64,000 nucleotides of DNA from Alnus glutinosa (lineage: Eukaryota > Streptophyta > Magnoliopsida > Fagales > Betulaceae): the NCBI RefSeq assembly GCF_958979055.1, contig NC_084891.1, positions 1,255,001 through 1,319,000 of the forward strand. Reading direction: 5' to 3'. Positions 12,050-25,030 of this stretch are shown here, in pieces (the stretch's first letter is position 1; each line of letters opens with the position of its first letter). A program made the position numbers and the translations under genes. The notes beneath the pieces were generated by a model. It saw only the letters and a list, made by a program, of their open reading frames with translations. It had not been told where the DNA came from and made no database searches.

Positions 12050-12241
12050 ATTAAGCTAGAGAGAACTCCAACAGGATAAGAGCCTTCAAAGAGGCGTTAG
12101 TAGAGGGAAAAATGAGAAGGGGGGAAGAAAGAAGGGGTGAAGAGAGAGAGGGAAGCACAAAGCTTCACTCTTCCCATGGTTTTAGGAAGACTTTTCAGAT
12201 AAGGGAATTTGGAAAAGAGTTTTCAAAAGTAGTTTATTAAA

Positions 12242-12651
12242 GGAAAAAGTACAATTATCCCGACCAACAAAAAGACAAAAATAATCCTGAATTTTTTTGA
12301 ATAAGACAAAAATGTCCTTATAAATTCGAAAAAAAAAAATTAAAAATTTAATTTAAAAAAAGAATAAACAAAAAAAATTAAAAAAAAGAAGAAAGAACGA
12401 TTTTTTTTTTTTAAAAAAAAACAAAATAAAAACCATTTTTTATTTATTTTTCTTAGAATTTTTGTTATTTTATATTTTTTTAATATTTTTTGTTAGTTTT
12501 TATTTTATTTTAATAATTTTATGAAGAATATTTTTATCATTAGGGGGACATTGACATTTTTTGGTAGTTTTGGGGACATTGACCAAATTGGTAGTTTGGG
12601 CGAACATTGACAATGAGGTGGTAGTTTGAGGGGTCTATGTGTATTTTTCCC
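12242..12651. mobile_element. Mutator-like MITE, 410 bp, with 9-bp target duplication
   Basis: The direct repeat TTTATTAAA lies at 12233-12241 and 12652-12660. The left end GGAAAAAGTACAATTATCCC pairs imperfectly with the reverse complement of the right end, GGGAAAAATACACATAGACC. Nine-bp duplications are typical of Mutator-like elements. The inside is AT-rich and non-coding. The units GACAAAAATAATCC and GACAAAAATGTCC recur around 56748-56790, so the same family was present there. Confidence 0.75.
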
Positions 12652-13107
12652 TTTATTAAAAGAGAAATGCTAAACTTTTCAAATTTTTTCTCTAAAATTT
12701 GGTCTCCAAATAATGCGTCACAATATCATGTGATCAATTATTTTGAATAATATGTCATCACCTCATGTGATTGTGACATATCATTTAGCGACCAAATTTT
12801 GGAAGAATTTTAAGTTTTCCTTTGTTTATTTAGAGACAATTATTCTATATTTTAGCTATTACTTTTTAATACACACTTTATTTGATTCTCTATTCTTTTA
12901 TTTGCTTTCTTTAAATAATATTTTTTTCATTCTATTTATTATTATAATCTTGTCGACACATAAATTTTTAAACATTTCATCTTTTCTAATAGTCATATTT
13001 TTTTCAACCGACATGTTTTCCAACAGTCATATATTTTTTCAAAGTCATGTTTTTCACAATAGTCTCTAGAAAATTTTGTTGCAACGGCGGTTTCAATTTT
13101 CTCCGAC

Positions 13108-13696
13108 ATGTACTTAAGGTCACGAAACAACAATAATGTCGCTAAATTGCTAGAAGTTGACAAAATATTTGATTTGTCAAAAATGTTAGGGAGCATTGAT
13201 TGCATGCACCGAAAATGGAAGAATTGCCCAACTTGGTGGAAATGTATATTTTGTGGTCATTTATGTGAACCCACAATAATTTTGGAAGCAATGGCTTCAT
13301 GGATATGGAACGCATATTTTACGATGGGGAAATGATACTTGGGGGACGTTTTACCGTCCCCCAGCAGACTTTTATAATTAAAAAAATTCTATTTAAATGA
13401 AAAGTGACGGGCAGTGGCCGGCTGTTTTGCCACTGCCTATCACTACTCCTTACGATGTGGAACATGTATTTGGAGTGCTTGAAGCACCATTCACAATCAT
13501 GTGTGGACCTACACGTGCTTGGAATTGTGAAACGCTCAATGGCATTATGAAAGTGTGCATAGTACTACGTAACATGATCTTTGAAGACGAGCAAAATATT
13601 GATGATGCTATTGACTTGAAATATGAACAAATTAATGAAACTCCCCACATACAAGTTTCTCGCATACATACTCTTGAATTTGTGAAGTTCATTTAA
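13108..13696 (+). pseudogene. PIF/Harbinger transposase remnant
   Basis: Two frames carry pieces of a HARBI1-like DDE transposase. The first (13108-13335) has MLGSIDCMHRKWKNCPTWWK, then FCGHLCEPTIILEAMASWIW. This matches the first catalytic Asp region of DDE_Tnp_4 (SIDCMHW-x-WKNCP, PTIILEAVAS), but the usual QD between S and W is missing. The second (13397-13696) has EHVFGVLEAPFTIM, then ETLNGIMKVCIVLRNMIFED, the end of the same domain. The middle, with its own catalytic Asp, is lost or scrambled and the two pieces are in different frames, so it is inactive. Confidence 0.85.
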
Positions 13697-14372
13697 TCTG
13701 GGCATTAAAAACTGTCAAATTCATTCTCAGCTGCAATCGGATCTCATCAAGCACTTGTGGCAATTGCATGATCAATCTTCAAAATTAGTTGTCTTGTTGC
13801 ATTTTTCAACTTTTTCAAGCTTAATATCATATGTCAAATATCAATTTTAATTTCTCCTTATTCAGTGTATATTGTCAAGCAATTATCTAATCAAAACATA
13901 TCATAGACAATGGCTATCTAAATGACATGTTATATAAAAATTCTAAAGCAATCAAAGGGTAGCTACTACCTGATTAATAAGCATCATAATATTGCTTAAA
14001 ATTGTTCAACACCAATAACAAAGCATGATATAGAATTTCATTTGACGATTGTCTAATAAAAAGATAGAGACAAATTATCTTAATAGTAGCATGATAAGTT
14101 AAACACTATTTCTTCCTTCGACTTTCAAGGATTTGTCAGATATGAATATATATATTCTCTTTGGACTTCAGACAATTAAGGATAATTTTGTCCTCCCCTA
14201 CTTGAACCTTACTTTGTTCAACTAGATTAATCCTCTCTTTCTCTTGAGCATCCATTCATTCCATAAGTTGAAGTTTCCTCTAAATCGCTATCTTTCTTCT
14301 TTCATTTATCTCATTCAGTAACCCCACAATAATATCATCAACATTATCTTTGCTCTTTTGTTTATTTGATCG

Positions 14373-14934
14373 CTATTTTGCGGCCTTCTTACCTAGGGGT
14401 CTCTCAAAATCTACAAAGTTATCGGTAGAGATATTATCTTCCCACAGATTTATCGGAGTAGAGTAGAAGGCACAAATGCAGTTGCAAACGATCATTTTCT
14501 TGCTTTTTTCCTTTTCACTACTCCATTCCAGACATGTTTTCAACACATTCCAGCAATGTTCAAATGGAAATGGAGTTTTATTCAATTTTCGAAACAACTC
14601 TTTCGCTCGAGCAATCTGCAAAATTAAGAAATATGAATATAATTATACCCCTATCACTATTGGTGGATTGATGTGTTGACACAACAATTAATAGAAATTA
14701 TACCTTGTCTTGTTGAGTCAACCCATTTTGATGGGCTGACTCAATCTGAGCCAAAAATTCACAAAACTTATTTATGCTTTTTTGAATTATTGACCATTGA
14801 TTTGTTAGAGATATCTGAGTACGTCTAGTATCGAAGGTCTTATTGGCATGGTAGTTCTCACAAATTCTTGTCCAATATGTCTTCCTTGTTTGCTCATTTC
14901 CTTGCACTGGATCAGTAATAGTATTCATCCACAT
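14373..14934 (-). pseudogene. PIF/Harbinger ORF1 (Myb/SANT-like, NAM-associated) remnant
   Basis: Two exons join in phase 0: 14934-14705 side (last base 14704, donor GTATAA) and 14615-14373 (acceptor TTTGCAG). The first reads MWMNTITDPVQGNEQTRKTY, then WTRICENYH and LTNQWSIIQKSINKFCEFLA. The second reads IARAKELFRKLNKTPFPFEH, then CWNVLKTCLEW. This is the pattern of the Myb-like second protein of plant Harbinger elements, often annotated as NAM-associated. Its intron still looks functional. The N-terminus is not recognisable upstream of 14934. It is convergent with the transposase remnant at 13108-13696, so both probably belonged to one element. Confidence 0.8.
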
Positions 14935-15461
14935 ACGCTTCTACAAGGAGAATATTTTCTTCTATGCATGCTGAAGTTGCCACCCCAAGGTTTCTTAACA
15001 TTACATTCTATTTCAACTTGGGGTTCATATATTTGAACGTTTAGATTTGAAGAGATCAGTGAAGCATCCATACGTTAAAGCCTTATTAACTACATTTTTC
15101 TTTGATATTTGATTTGAGTACAATGCTCTATTTATAAAACTAACTTTACATGTGATTTGAATAATTTTAAATACAAACATATCATTTGGATTAGGGTTAA
15201 CAAATCCCTTAATCTACCATAATCAAATCATTTATCACAAAAGTTGTATACTTAAAAATCAATTTTACCTAATCCATGAACACCTCTCTATTTAAAAGAA
15301 ACAATTTTATTTTTTTTGGTTTAAAGCCAATCATTGGTATCATACAAGAATAATTGGTAGAAGGCATATTATTATAACCTACAAAGGTAGTAGTAGATGA
15401 GCACAATATAAAATATTTGCATCCACCTCTTAATGAGAGAGATCGTGAGTACATTACCTGA

Positions 15462-17308
<1,847 letters not shown>

Positions 17309-17634
17309 CTTAGAGTACGTTTGAAATTGCGATTTCATAGACAATAAGTGCGATTTTAAACCAAATCGCAAAACATAAATCGTTTGAAAACTGCGTTTTT
17401 AAAAATTGCGATTTGAAAACGCAAAAAATCTGCTTTTTCAAATCGCAGATAAGATGATACTTTTTTGAAAAAGCAGAATTTTAAAAGTAAATTTACGATT
17501 TTAAAAGCTAAACTGCGATTTTACCTAACGCTTAACTGCATTTTTAAAAATTATTTTTTTTAAATAATATATTTTAAAATTATTATTTTAAATCGCATTT
17601 TTTAAAATCGCAAATCAATCCAAACGGAATATAG
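17309..17634. mobile_element. MITE-like foldback in the inhibitor-3 promoter
   Basis: The left end AGTACGTTTGAAATTGCGAT and the reverse complement of the right end, ATTCCGTTTGGATTGATTTG, are similar. Many AAATCGC/GCGATTT units pair within. No target duplication is visible. Related GCGATTT-rich sequence occurs at 7555-7800, in intron 4 of the reductase genes (28110-28210) and around 16340-16450. It ends about 130 bp before the inhibitor-3 ATG and so lies within the likely promoter. Confidence 0.6.
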
Positions 17635-17765
17635 CTTCTTTACTCCGACACAAAAAGCATTGGAACCCCGAAGCTTCCAGCAGCATATTCCCTCAATCCC
17701 TCGTCATCGTTGTTCTCAAAAGGCCTCTCCGCGAATTTCCCAAGCACAAACCCATCGACTCCACC

Positions 17766-18095
17766 ATGGCGAGACCCATGAGCGTGACGGCCGGACCAAT
17801 TGCCTCCTCGTCCCCCACCGTCACCGTAACCCTAGAGAACCCCGCTGCGTCGGCGTCCTCTCAACAGCCTCCACAACAGCAACAACAGGAGACGCTAGTC
17901 CTCAAGCTTAACCGGAAGAAGAAGGTGACGTGGAAGGAGGGCACGGTGGACAACGAGTTCATGCAGAAGAAGAGCTCCAAGAAGTGCTGCATCTTCCACA
18001 AGGAGAAGCCCTTCGAAGACGACGACAGCGATCAAGACGACGACCACCACGACCACAATCACAACCACGACGCCTCTTGTTCTAAGGATCACTGA
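17766..18095 (+). CDS. INH3: protein phosphatase 1 regulatory inhibitor-3 (INH3/PPP1R11-like)
   Basis: A single 109-codon exon starts at an ATG in good context (CCACCATGG) and ends in TGA. The N-terminal 45 residues are Ser/Pro/Gln-rich (a QQPPQQQQQ stretch). The conserved core [20 protein letters not shown], then [18 protein letters not shown] (about 48-85), contains KVTW, the RVxF-type docking motif for PP1, and the CCIFH cysteine motif. The C-terminus is acidic and then His-rich ([12 protein letters not shown]). The family binds and inhibits the PP1 catalytic subunit; inhibitor-3 acts mostly in the nucleus and is essential in Arabidopsis. Length and motif order fit the family. A MITE sits just upstream. 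Confidence 0.93.
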   Translation: MARPMSVTAGPIASSSPTVTVTLENPAASASSQQPPQQQQQETLVLKLNRKKKVTWKEGTVDNEFMQKKSSKKCCIFHKEKPFEDDDSDQDDDHHDHNHNHDASCSKDH

Positions 18096-19330
18096 TTGCT
18101 TTTGTAAGTCCACGATTTCCTACAATCTTTGGAATTCGAATTGTGGTTTGGATTGGTTGGGGGCATTCATCAATTAATCCAATTTTAATGTGAAGTTATT
18201 CTACTTTTGGTTTAGATTCTAGTTTTATTGCTTACATTAGATTCTAGTTTTATTTCTTACATTATATTCTAGTTTGGTTCCAGTGTATCGTGTTCTAGGA
18301 ATCTGAGGAAGGATATGCAATTGCTTTCTTACATCAGGAATTATCAGACTCCATTACCTTTTTCAAGTTTCTTGCCTTATGAATAAACTAGCCAAGCGTT
18401 TTTGTTTTGGATTGTGGTTGATAGAAACTGTACAAAAGCAACTCTTGATAACGGTTATGTTCAAAAACACTTATTCTCAATCCCATTAGAACTTTGATTG
18501 ATGGGGTGGTAACGTAGTGTTTGAAAAATCGGACCTTTGGGAGAACCAGAAAGTGAGAGGTTCAAGTGTTAGAGGTCTGACCGTCAAGTTGACTAGGGTT
18601 GGACATGATCTCATAAATGTTTTTTTTTTTTTTTTGACAAATTATATTACAATAGTTATGAATTTTTTTGTCTATATGTACAATTGAAGTGATCAATTAA
18701 AACTAAAAATGTTTGGGTTTGATTGCTAGTGTTCTAATAAACTTATACTACGCTTGGATATAAGTTATAAAGCCGGAGTGAGCTCTCCCTAATTGGAGTC
18801 TCTCTTGTATACTTACTGTGTACTTGGGTTGCGCCCATGAGATTGATTTATTTATCAAAAATAAAAAATAAAGCTGGAGTGAGCTGAGTGGCAAATATTC
18901 AAAGGAAGGAGACAAAAGTCTGTCTATTCCGTGGCAGACTTCAACTTCTTCTGAGTAGTGGCATTTGTCTTAATTGCAATTTATTTTTGTTTCCTTGAGG
19001 GTGAGTTGGTATCTGTATATCCTCGCATTTCTGTTGTTTTGTTGTGTTTGCTTTAGCTTCCAGTTTCACAGTTGCTTTTACATGGTCTGAAGGAAACATT
19101 TGTGCAGTGTTCCCCCCTCAACCTTGCAGAACTCAGGTGGTGATTATGTTCTGAGAACTACTTTTGTTAGAAGCAGTGGCTCCAAACACTGAAATCAACC
19201 ACAACAGTGAACATAGTGACGGAGAAAATCATGATGAGAATTTGGTTTGTGCAGAAAAAGTTTGCTCTTCTTTGTAACACTTCTTGTCTTCATATAAGTT
19301 GGGACAGTTGTATTGACTCTTGATCTTATT
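18096..19330 (+). other. possible inhibitor-3 3' UTR with an intron
   Basis: Eight bases after the stop codon, TTTTGTAAGTCC is a strong donor. About 1 kb later ATTTGTGCAG (ending near 19106) is a good acceptor, followed by GC-richer non-coding sequence up to about 19330. A 3' UTR intron is therefore plausible but unproven. The retroposed LINE tail at 18785-18869 would lie inside it. Confidence 0.35.
18785..18869 (+). mobile_element. 5'-truncated LINE tail with 16-bp target duplication
   Basis: An 85-bp piece ending in ATTTATCAAAAATAAAAAAT has the typical 3' end of a plant L1-type LINE (TGTGTACTTGGGTTGCGCCC). The direct repeat AAAGCYGGAGTGAGCT flanks it (18769-18784 and 18870-18885) with one C/T difference. 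This is the signature of target-primed reverse transcription with extreme 5' truncation. Confidence 0.82.
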
Positions 19331-20385
19331 GAATTAGTCTATGCTTTTGTTGTCTATAACTCTTATTACTAGGTAAAACCAGTAACAAGCATGCATTACT
19401 GTTGATATATTCCCTAGAAACCATTGCTTTCAAGTTATTTGCTGCAAGTTAAATTCTGTATTTGTGCGATTGTTTGAGGGGTCCTCTTAAAACTTTAAAG
19501 GGCTTATGAGTTCTGAGCTATCTGTTATCCTTTACCAGTGATCTGTGGTTAGCTTAGATAGATGTGAGGCATTAGTTCTCTTTCTTTCTTCTCTTTTTTT
19601 TTTTTTTTTGAGCGAGAAAATCATGAAATAATTCAGCTTTTTGATTGATCACTATTTATGCAGATCTAGGAAGTTAGATAGGTTAGGTACTGATCTCAAT
19701 AGTAGTGAGTTTGAATATTTGGGGTTCAAAGATGCAGTTAGCAAGATCATTGATTAGAACTTTTCTTGATAGATTTAGTCTAAAAGTGTCAATGCTTTTA
19801 AGGTTAAGCTGCATAGCATTTATAAAAAGCTATTTGGATAAGCTGGTTACTCGATTGCAGGTCTCTGTTAGTCTATGTAGAGTTTATGGTTAAATAATTT
19901 GGAATAGGGGGCATCTTAGTATTTGAGGCACTTGGGCGGTTCATCATTGTTCCCATAGTACTCAGTTGGAGCCCTTTGCAGTATAAAATGCATTTCTCTG
20001 TTCCAATACTCTTTATGTGTGGTTCACAACTAATTTTGTGATACTCAGAACTTTGAAAATTTAAGCAAATTTGATGGGGAATTTGTCAGTAACAGGGCAA
20101 AGTGGACATGTGCACCAATTATGATGAGCTAGGAGGCTTATCAGATGCATGGGGACTATGAGTCCCTTGCTGGGGCATTCTCTTGAGAATTTCAAGTTCA
20201 CCATGTTCAATTTTTTTAAAATACTTTGGTGTGCTTTTGGTCCTCAATTGCCTCTGTTTTATGGCTGCTACAACAGAGTTTGGATAGATTGTGGTTTGAT
20301 ATAATATTCTTTAAATTCGAGTTTTGGATTGTTTAGGTTTGAAATGTGTGGTTTTGCCACCTCTTGGCTTCTACAACATGGTTTG
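19331..20385. other. intergenic, no supported gene
   Basis: AT-rich sequence with a T-tract (19590-19608) and short chance frames. Nothing recognisable was seen. Confidence 0.5.
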
Positions 20386-20912
20386 TGTTACTTCAGAAAG
20401 TTAGTTCCACATTGGAAAAATGAATTAACAACATTTAGTGACAGATTATAAAGATGTTCATGGGTGCTAAGTTTCACATTGGTTCCTTATTAGATGATAT
20501 TGAGCTTTAGAAACTATTTTAGGGAGTTCCAATTGTAACTTGGCTAGTCATTTTGGAGTGATAGTACAGATGTGCCTAACACTTTCCCTAAATTTTTACA
20601 AATGGTATCAAAACAACATAACAACCCCATGTAGTGTTGAGGCACTGCATGGTGTGGGCCTTGATGAGGACGTCAGAGATTTGAGTAGGAGAGATTGACA
20701 CCCCAGAAAGTTAGTCCCACATTGGAAAGATAAATTGCCCACATTGAGTGGATGGATCATAAAGATGCTCATGAGTGCTAAGTCTCACATTAGTTCCTTA
20801 ATAGGTAATACTGGGCTTTATAAGCAATTTTAGGGAGCTCTAATTGTAACTTAATTAGTCATTTTGAAGTAATAGTGTAGATATGATTTAACGCTTTCCT
20901 TGAATCGTTACA
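20386..20912 (+). mobile_element. TRIM retroelement A (LTR-PBS-short internal-LTR)
   Basis: Two related LTRs of about 216 bp (20386-20600 and 20696-20912) share the segment CAGAAAGTTAGT-CCCACATTGGAAA and end in GTTACA or TTTACA. Directly after the 5' LTR, TGGTATCAAAACAAC is a decayed primer-binding site for initiator methionine tRNA. The 95-bp internal part has no coding capacity and ends in the purine-rich GTAGGAGAGAT. The whole of 527 bp matches a terminal-repeat retrotransposon in miniature. The LTRs differ noticeably, so the insertion is old. Confidence 0.82.
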
Positions 20913-21162
20913 CTGTTTCACCTAGACTCAAAAAAATAATTATTTGATAGGTTCTATGTCATCCCAGGAAATTAGGATTGGTGTTGGGTAGTATTCTAGA
21001 TCCCTTTCTACTTAGCAGCTGCCTAATGTGTCATTTTATCTGCTGGTTGATATTTAAGGGTTGTGAAAAGGTTTTGAGGCATGAAACTGGTTGAGTCAAC
21101 TAAAATTGGAAAATACGTATTAGTCATGCTCAAATGTAGGTAATTTTAAGCAATGGATGCCT

Positions 21163-21645
21163 TGTAATATCACCGGTCCCACATTGAGAAGATAAGTAGC
21201 TCACATAAAGTGGGTGGCTTATAAAGACACTCATGAATGCTAGTCCCACATTACTTGCTTACTATGTGAAACTTGACTTTATAAGTGATTCTAATAAAGT
21301 TTCAAATTGACTTGTCCTTTTAAGGTGATAGCGTAGATGGGGCTACTGGTTTTCCTTAGGTCGTTACAAATTATATCAGAGCCATCTAGTAACGCTATGT
21401 GGTACTGGAGCACTGTATGACGTGGTCCTAATGAAGACGTCAGAGTTTTAGGTGGGCGGAGATTGTAACACTCCGGTCTGAGAAGATGAGTAACCAATAT
21501 AGAGTGAGTGATTTATAAAGATGCTCATAAATGCTAAGTTTCATATTTTTTACTTTCTAGATGAAATTTAGTTTTATAAATGATTCTAAGAAAGCTTCAA
21601 ATGAAATAGTCCTTTCAGGGTAGCGGTTTTCCTTGAATCATTACA
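21163..21645 (+). mobile_element. TRIM retroelement B, related to TRIM A
   Basis: The 5' LTR (21163-21368, starts TGTAATATCACC, ends CGTTACA) is followed by TATATCAGAGCC, a primer-binding site better preserved than in TRIM A. After a short internal part that shares GACGTCAGAG with TRIM A come a purine tract (GGTGGGCGGAGAT) and a 3' LTR (21464-21645, starts TGTAACACTCC, ends ATTACA). It is in the same orientation as TRIM A, 250 bp away, but clearly diverged from it. Confidence 0.82.
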
Positions 21646-23688
21646 TACCTCTAGCACGTTGAGTCTGTCTTTTCCGCATAGGCAAGATGGCCATTCTCAA
21701 GATTACTAAAATGTCGGCCGTAGGAAGGTTATAAGGAGGTACCTTCTGGTAGATTGTTATAAACTGTGTCAGAAGTAACTCCTGCGGTGATGCTACAAAT
21801 AGAGCTTGATGTTTTTGTTTATGTTCTCATTCACATAGTTTTTGGTGCTCTGGATTAGAGATGCGACTGTACCCAATTTATGAAGACCCATACCCTGGTT
21901 GCCCCTCTTGGAATGGATTTGGAGTATTTTGTAAATGGAAAATTGGTGGCCATGGGGGAGGCTATAGGGGGTCATGATTCGGTGGGGTGGGGATGGGGCT
22001 TACTCGGAGTAGGATCCCCTAGATTTTCTTAGGTAATTCTACGGTAGAGATCTTAAAATCATTATCATTACTTCTAATTAAATGGTTTGGATTTTGACAT
22101 TTCAGCATTTATCATCTTTAAAGATTATTATTTTTTTCTTAATTTATTGTATCGAATTAAATTTTATGTTGAAGTGATAAAATCTTACCATTTAATTAAA
22201 ATTAATGTTATGATTTTAAGAATGAAGTAACTTCAGAAAATCTAGAGGATCCTAATATGGCTTTGCTAGTGCTACATTAATCTTTTCTTTGGCCTCTTCT
22301 TTATATCTTGTATGAAAATTAGTTGTGTGTGTGTGTGTGTGTGGTGTTGGCTTTGGCTATTTCTACGTGAATCTTGTCTTTAGCCTCTTCTTTATTATCT
22401 TGTATGCAAATTAGTTGTATGTTTATATCTTGTTGAAGAGTGTGTGTGGGTGTGTGTGATCTTTGGGAATAGAGCTGTCCTTGATGCTAATCCTTATTTG
22501 TCAATGATGCCTAGAGGGATGGATGTAGAAATTACAAAAACCTTCTAATTAAATCTAGACTAGAAATGGCTTTTCGGCTCCCCTCAAATGGCCCAGGAGG
22601 GGGGTGCTGCATGTTCAAGTAAACACAGGGTAAAGTTAAAAGCATGTGTTTTAGTCACCCTGATGGTTTTTTTACTGCTTTGCATGAATGATGTCCTAAA
22701 GTCACTAAAAATTTTATCTGATTTGTCTTACTCTTTTATCCATGAATGCGATTAAATTAACTACATTTAACAAACTCAACTTTAAGTAAGTCTGGCCTTT
22801 TTCAACAATAGATTTACATGTGACCATTTTGTCTCATATAATGTTCTAAATTAATAAGCTATGTCTCAGTCATATTTCTTGGTTCTCCGACCATTTTTTC
22901 AAGATATTGTCAGGTGAATGTGTAAGAAGATTATAGTAAAAACTGGATTTCACTGCATAAGATGGGTAAATTAATTGTTATTAGGTGTGATTTAAAACTA
23001 CATAATTCATTTTTATAACTAGAAGAAAAAGTCTGTTTGAAATCATAAAAATCGAAAATGAATTGGAGAATTTAAGATGATTCATATTGTATTCTAGGAA
23101 TTAAAATATTTATTATAATGTGTTTTGATTTTTAAATAAAAAAGAAGCTTTATTGTCTCAAAATTAACCGAGGAGGTTTAGCGCCTAATTAATAAATTCT
23201 CAAAAATATTAAAAAAATACCCCATAACTATTTTACGAATGAATAATACTATATCTATAACATTATCTCACCACTATTTTACTACGCTCATTTGGCTTTA
23301 CCAATCTATTATTGATTTTTTCTTTTTCTTTTAACAAGGGCTAATAAAGAAAATAGATTGACAATAACATATTAACATAATAATATAGTAATAAAATAGT
23401 AGTGTAGTATATATTATTAATCTTTCTGAATATCTAGTATTGGATTCTAAATTGGCAAATGTCTAATATGATTGTGGTTTTTTTTTTTTTTTTTTGAAAA
23501 ATTAAAAAGGATAGACCAAAGCAACCAAATGTTGCTTCTCTATTTATGATATTCAGACGAGGCAGGGAATCACATGTGCTCCTTTAAATCGAGGTGAATC
23601 ATAACTTGACCTAACCTTATTAGAGCATTAGTGGAACTTAAAATGGTTTATGTTAACCCAACATGAAATTTTCTTACCGGAAGTCTTA
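21646..23688. other. intergenic, no supported gene
   Basis: AT-rich sequence with a GT microsatellite (22324-22343) and a second, interrupted GT tract near 22440-22460, plus a T-tract at 23479-23497. No coding or mobile-element signature was recognised. Confidence 0.5.
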
Positions 23689-25030
23689 GGCCTCGTTTGG
23701 TTCGCGGAATGTCTATTCCATTAAGAAAATGAATAACTATTCCTTGGAATAGATGAAGGTGGAATGAAATAACTATTACTATTGTTTTGTTTGGTTGTAA
23801 CGGCAGAATAGAACATTGCATATGTATTCTTTTGTTTGGTACAGTGCAATACATTGGTGAATGGAATCATATTATAATCAAATTTTCTAAAGCACCCTTA
23901 TAATACAAATATAATTTATATTCTTAAGGACATTTTTTTTCTTTATTTTAGAAACATAAACAGTTATACTATGACTCTTTTTTTTCTTTTTTAATTTCAG
24001 AGTTCATGGCTTTTTTTTTCTTTTCTTTTTTTGTTCATATACAATTACGCTACAAAATGATTTATAAGAAAAAAAACACACACACATACATAATCATCAT
24101 ATCACCATCATAAAAAAATAAAAAGAAAAAAAATAGATCATCTGCAAAGCTCTTTTTATTTTATTCTTTTTTATTTGTTTTCCAGCAACAAACATTCGTT
24201 CTTTTGCTTACAAAGTAAAATAATTTATAAGAAAAAAAAAACATAATCATCATATCACCATCATAAAAAAAATAGATTATCTGCAATGTCCTTTTTATTT
24301 TATTCTTTTTTATTTGTTTTCCAGCAACAAACATTCATTTTTTGCTTACAAAGTTTTTCGTAAGCCTTCGCAAGGCAATTGGAGTCCCCCCCCCTGGCCG
24401 ATGCCAAGAGGTACTCGTTTTACTACGTCTAAGTGCATTCTGTAGGCTACATCACAGCACACCCCCCCCCCAAAAAAAAAATAAATAAATAAATAAATAA
24501 AAGAAGAAGAAAAAGAAGAAGAAGTAACCACAACAAATTAAGTTGGGTTGAGAAACAGAGAGATGGGGATGCGAATATAATTGCAGAATAATTGCAAAGA
24601 TGGAGAGAGATACTGATGGTGCATTTGAGTGTTGAATTTTTTAAATCAGAATTAAATTCTTATTCTGTTCGCGAATTTTGAGGTTTGAATTTTTAGAAAA
24701 AGTTTAATAAAATATGATTTATTTAAAAAAAAAAAGTAGAATCAGAATTATATTTTATTTTCAAAATTTTGTATCCAAACACACTATGAGTTGAGAAACA
24801 CAGAGAGAGGAATAAGAGACTTGGGTGTTGAGAGAGTTGGGGCTTTTGGACAAAAGATGAATTTTATTTATTCCTACAGGAAATGAATAGGTATTCCACT
24901 CAAAAATGAGTGGAATACCTCCGTGGGAATAACTATTCCCTTAAATAATATACAACCAAACAAAGGAATAGCTATTCCTTAAAAATAACTATTCATTTTC
25001 ATGGGTCTAATCCGCGAACCAAACGAGGCC
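23689..25030. mobile_element. Harbinger-type non-autonomous element, 1342 bp
   Basis: The ends GGCCTCGTTTGGTTCGCGGA and its exact reverse complement (25011-25030) make a perfect 20-bp terminal inverted repeat. The 3-bp direct repeat TTA (23686-23688 and 25031-25033) flanks it. The subterminal parts carry many GGAATAG/CTATTCC units in opposite orientations. The inside is AT-rich with no transposase. A tandem duplication of roughly 150 bp lies at about 24055-24350. The short intronic MITE at 3112-3404 shares the subterminal motifs. Confidence 0.9.
24055..24350. repeat. tandem duplication inside the Harbinger-type element
   Basis: A unit containing TTTATAAGAAAAAA, ATCATCATATCACCATCATA and TTTTCCAGCAACAAACATTC occurs twice in direct order (about 24059-24220 and 24220-24350). 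The two units differ by small indels in the A-runs. Confidence 0.8.
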
